Below, piece after piece: positions 8,013-10,339 of a stretch of DNA of 10,339 bases; the first letter of the stretch is position 1, and every line of letters starts with the position of its first letter. Source of the stretch: Planctomycetaceae bacterium (GTDB taxonomy: Bacteria > Planctomycetota > Planctomycetia > Pirellulales > Pirellulaceae); NCBI GenBank assembly GCA_024642765.1, contig JAHEAM010000100.1:1-10339 (forward strand), read 5' to 3'. The translations under genes and the position numbers were made by a program. Under the pieces are notes generated by a model, which searched no databases, was not told the DNA's origin, and was given only the letters and a program-made list of their open reading frames with translations.

Positions 8013-9080
8013 ATGAACCAAAGCGACAACCTCAACGAACCACCAGGAACCAATTCCAACAGAGTTCCAGGTATCTCCCAGGTTTACGATCATATGTTAT
8101 TCGGACTTTCGATTCCGGAACGCGCGTTGCGCACGACATCGGCAATGGTCGGTGGCGTGATTCGCGAGAGTACTTCGTTGCTGATCCCGCAAGCGTTTCA
8201 AGACAGCAAGTCCTACCGAATGTTTGTCACGCAAATGTTGGATTTCGTTTCCAGCGACATTGGCGGAGTCAAACAAAAAAAACCATCTTCCACAAACGTT
8301 GAGGGTTACGTCGCGAAGAAAGCGGTAAGCAATTTTATAGAACTAGCTGGACTGGCGACTCTGCACGTATCGCCTCTGACAGTGCTTGCGATTGTCAGCG
8401 ACCTGGCCTATGGCTCCAATTCGTTTCTGAAGGAACTAAGCATTGAATTGAAGAAGCAAGGTGTCATTGCAGAAGACTCGACAATTGATAGTACCGCCGA
8501 CCTGCTGTCATCTATCAGCGACACAACAGGCCGAACAGCTTCGGTTTTCGATCAACCCCCATTGAGCGTCGATGGTTTGAAGAAGACAGTAGCCGACACT
8601 CAAGAGTCATTGAGAAACATTGACCCAACGAAACTGTTACCGCAAAAAGAGCTTGAGCGAATCTGGGGCGATATCCAAAAAACGGCAAACGAAAATGCTA
8701 TCGATGTCTTTCAAGTCGGTGCGGCGATGAGTTTGTACTCATTGAATCAATTGGGTACTGTTGTCAACGGAGCTTTGACAACGGTTCGCGTCAGCGGCAA
8801 TATGTTTGATGCCCATATCATCGAGCATTATCGAAAGTCGCTGAGTTCGATCCACGAAAGGGGTTTTTATCAATCGCTCGCAGATTCCAGTAGACCTTAT
8901 TTCGATGCGATGTGGTTCAATTTTTCGAGCGCACGCCCCACCATCACCGAGGATTTATTGAATGGAACATTGTTAACTAAGGCCTGGCGTGGCGTCACAG
9001 GTTGGTTTCGTTCACCGTCAAATTCTGCGGTGCCGTCGACTGCGGATTCGTCACCTAATGAAAGCGAAGCAAATCTCTAA
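8013..9080 (+). CDS. 355-residue protein of unknown function, coupled to fxsA
   Basis: I do not recognise a named family. There is no signal peptide. Residues 1-20 are polar and probably disordered. Residues 29-62 look like an amphipathic helix region with small residues (SIPERALRTTSAMVGGVIRE). Residues 66-86 hold SYRMFVTQMLDFVSSDIGGV. Residues 105-134 are the most hydrophobic part (NFIELAGLATLHVSPLTVLA) but do not make a clean membrane helix. The middle (135-225) is charged and helical in appearance, and the last 25 residues are Ser/Pro-rich. It reads as a soluble or peripherally membrane-associated helical protein. The ATG at 8013 is preceded only by a weak purine stretch (GAGATCAACAGA). 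Its stop overlaps the next gene's start by one base (TAATG), so the two are probably co-transcribed and translationally coupled. A role at the membrane together with FxsA is inference. Confidence 0.8.
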   Translation: MNQSDNLNEPPGTNSNRVPGISQVYDHMLFGLSIPERALRTTSAMVGGVIRESTSLLIPQAFQDSKSYRMFVTQMLDFVSSDIGGVKQKKPSSTNVEGYVAKKAVSNFIELAGLATLHVSPLTVLAIVSDLAYGSNSFLKELSIELKKQGVIAEDSTIDSTADLLSSISDTTGRTASVFDQPPLSVDGLKKTVADTQESLRNIDPTKLLPQKELERIWGDIQKTANENAIDVFQVGAAMSLYSLNQLGTVVNGALTTVRVSGNMFDAHIIEHYRKSLSSIHERGFYQSLADSSRPYFDAMWFNFSSARPTITEDLLNGTLLTKAWRGVTGWFRSPSNSAVPSTADSSPNESEANL

Positions 9081-9541
9081 TGTTTGCGCAATTGCTTTTG
9101 TTGTTCATTCTGATTCCAATGGCAGACTTGGTGCTGTTGTTGATGATCTATAAATACATGACATTGCTGCCGACGATTGCGTTAGTCGTTGTGACGGGAG
9201 TGGCTGGAGCTTGGCTGGCGCGACGGCAATGGCATTGGCTGCTTATGACGAGTCGTTCTCGCGTCAGCCAGAATCAAATGCCGAGCGAACTTTTTTCGGA
9301 CGGTGCGATGATCATGTTGGCAGGGGCACTCTTGATAACGCCCGGGATCATCACCGATATGCTTGGCATTTCCCTTCTCATTCCGCGCTGCAGAACTTGG
9401 TACAAAGCCCGTTTTGTTCATTGGATAAAACGAAGCTTTGTTATTCAGACCTTTGAATCTTCTTCTGAAGAAACAGAGATCCCGGTCGGAGAAATCGTCG
9501 AAGGCCATGCGCACAAGCCTCAACCAAACCAGCCCAATTGA
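9080..9541 (+). CDS. fxsA: FxsA-family inner-membrane protein
   Basis: A 153-residue protein matching the FxsA family pattern. It has a hydrophobic N-terminal helix (about 3-24) with IPMADLVLLLMI, a second hydrophobic segment with PTIALVVVTGVAGAWLARRQ (31-50), then a polar cytoplasmic loop with the conserved MPSELFSDGAMIMLAGALLI (67-86). TPGIITDMLGISLLIP (87-102) ends the third membrane segment, before a basic region and an acidic, Pro-rich C-terminal tail. E. coli FxsA is an inner-membrane protein named for relieving F-plasmid exclusion of phage T7 when overproduced; its normal role is not settled. The start is the ATG overlapping the preceding stop in TAATG. No hairpin terminator is visible after the gene. 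Confidence 0.88.
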   Translation: MFAQLLLLFILIPMADLVLLLMIYKYMTLLPTIALVVVTGVAGAWLARRQWHWLLMTSRSRVSQNQMPSELFSDGAMIMLAGALLITPGIITDMLGISLLIPRCRTWYKARFVHWIKRSFVIQTFESSSEETEIPVGEIVEGHAHKPQPNQPN

Positions 9542-9695
9542 AGTCATAAAAAAGCAAATTCAAAAACACAAACACGTCTGGGCAGTCCGTCCAAGCAGGT
9601 TGTTTGTTCCGGAGGTCTAATCTAATTCTCAATATTTTGGCGTCCAAACAAACCGATGCAACGCGTTTGCCTGAACGCAATGTCGCTCGCAGGCC

Positions 9696-9870
9696 TTATT
9701 TCTCGTCCGACCGAGATAATTTCATAACCATTATCAATTCGACTGCGGAGTCAAACGATTTGGGGCGTGCAAGGAGTTCATTGGGATCGCGATCCAGATC
9801 GATCATTGGCATCGCCAATATTTAATTTATCGCCATCGAACTGACGCACCCAGGGCAACGCCTCCACTCG
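9696..9870 (-). pseudogene. Downstream remnant of the TIGR03067-like gene, beyond a nonsense codon and frameshift
   Basis: Immediately after the TAA at 9871-9873, the same minus-strand frame continues from 9870 to a TGA at 9778-9780 and encodes RQFDGDKLNIGDAND. This resembles the GxYxxDGDxLxIC block in the second half of TIGR03067 domains. The next frame, shifted by one base, then encodes DPNELLARPKSFDS from 9788, followed by a hydrophobic stretch and SRSDEK, ending with TAA at 9696-9698. This resembles the RPxxF...LLVLKR ending of the same domain. The pieces are in the right order, strand and spacing to be the missing half of the upstream gene. The shift lies between about 9810 and 9788, next to the 12-base palindrome GGATCGCGATCC (9784-9795). 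A sequencing or assembly error is the main alternative to real decay. Confidence 0.65.
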
Positions 9871-10224
9871 TTATCCAACTCCGCGAACTATATCAAATTC
9901 CGATTTGCCAGCCGACAGTTTGGCTCCCAACACCAATCGCAAATTGGAAAAGTGGGGAATGGATTCGCCGTTTTCAAACGTTTTCATGACACCCTCTTCA
10001 ATTATAAGCGACTGGTGTGCACCACTGTTCGCAGGAGCGGCATGACCTTGGAATTCTGTCGCTTCCACTTTCCAATTGCCATCCAAGCCGGCATCTTTGA
10101 TTTCGCTGGCAATTTTTTGTTTGATTTCGTTTGCCGTTTGGCATGTCTCTTGGGCAGCCAGTTTGGCCCCAAATTGGCTGACAACCCAAAGCAACACCAA
10201 TGATAAAAGGCAATGTGTTTTCAT
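9871..10224 (-). CDS. Secreted TIGR03067-like protein, truncated to 117 residues
   Basis: The ATG at 10224 starts a typical signal peptide: MKTHC, a hydrophobic core LLSLVLLWVV, and a likely cleavage after LAA (residue 24). The frame is open upstream to an ATG at 10329, but residues before MKTHC look like non-coding translation and would bury the signal peptide. The mature part begins QETCQTANEIKQKI, and from residue 47 reads LDGNWKVEATEFQG, then SLIIEEGVMKTFENG (72-86) and LRLVLGAKLSAGKSEFDIV (95-113). This order resembles the LxGTWKVVSAExxGK, LxFxGDKxT and LDPxxxPKxIDI blocks of TIGR03067, a planctomycete-expanded domain of unknown function. The reading stops at a TAA after RGVG, halfway through the domain, and the rest is recognisable downstream. 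The gene is therefore probably inactive or makes a half-domain. The ribosome binding site is weak (GGCGGA). It converges on fxsA. Confidence 0.6.
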   Translation of the reverse strand: MKTHCLLSLVLLWVVSQFGAKLAAQETCQTANEIKQKIASEIKDAGLDGNWKVEATEFQGHAAPANSGAHQSLIIEEGVMKTFENGESIPHFSNLRLVLGAKLSAGKSEFDIVRGVG

Positions 10225-10339
10225 CGTTTTCCGCCAGTGAATGGGTTGGTAACAGGAATCCACACACGCGGTGGCTGGGTCCGTGACGGCAAGCGAACAA
10301 ATTTCTCGTATTTTCGCCCCGCGGATCATGGGCGATTGT

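Noticed and set aside
9664..9679. Small inverted repeat GCGTT-TGCCTG-AACGC as a terminator for fxsA
   Set aside because: The stem is only five bases and no T tract follows on either strand.
9604..9825. A 73-codon plus-strand frame downstream of fxsA
   Set aside because: It lies opposite the broken TIGR03067-like gene, has no ribosome binding site, and has a Ser/Arg-rich composition without family features.

Overview
The window reads as chromosomal DNA of a planctomycete, probably of the Pirellulaceae type (inference from gene content, not a search). The pointers are an ECF sigma factor with a long membrane-embedded C-terminal extension, a membrane-anchored multihaem cytochrome of the kind common in this phylum, and a degenerate gene resembling the planctomycete-expanded TIGR03067 domain. 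Base composition looks close to 50% GC throughout. I see no insertion sequence, phage gene, tRNA, rRNA or CRISPR array.

Layout from left to right. (1) The 3' end of an unrecognised plus-strand gene (2-340) is followed by a strong intrinsic terminator (373-411). (2) A minus-strand pentahaem c-type cytochrome (459-2252) points toward it. (3) The cytochrome shares a 219-base divergent intergenic region with a plus-strand ECF sigma factor (2472-4181). The sigma factor carries hydrophobic segments and a regular Gly-rich 10- to 11-residue repeat. (4) Acetyl-CoA synthetase acs (4213-6177, minus) converges on the sigma gene with only 31 bases between the stops. (5) A complete M32 zinc carboxypeptidase (6381-7892, plus) diverges from acs. 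(6) A two-gene plus-strand unit follows: a 355-residue protein I cannot name (8013-9080), overlapping by one base in TAATG with an FxsA-family membrane protein (9080-9541). (7) The right end holds a minus-strand secreted-protein gene resembling TIGR03067. It is interrupted by an in-frame stop, and the rest of the domain continues downstream with a second lesion (9696-10224).

Most genes are ordinary housekeeping or metabolic genes in alternating orientation, with little operon structure. Two things deserve attention. The first is the membrane-attached sigma factor, which may act without a separate anti-sigma factor and lies divergent to an electron-transfer protein. The second is the disrupted secreted gene at the right edge. 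A functional link between the sigma factor and the cytochrome is only an inference from their shared intergenic region.
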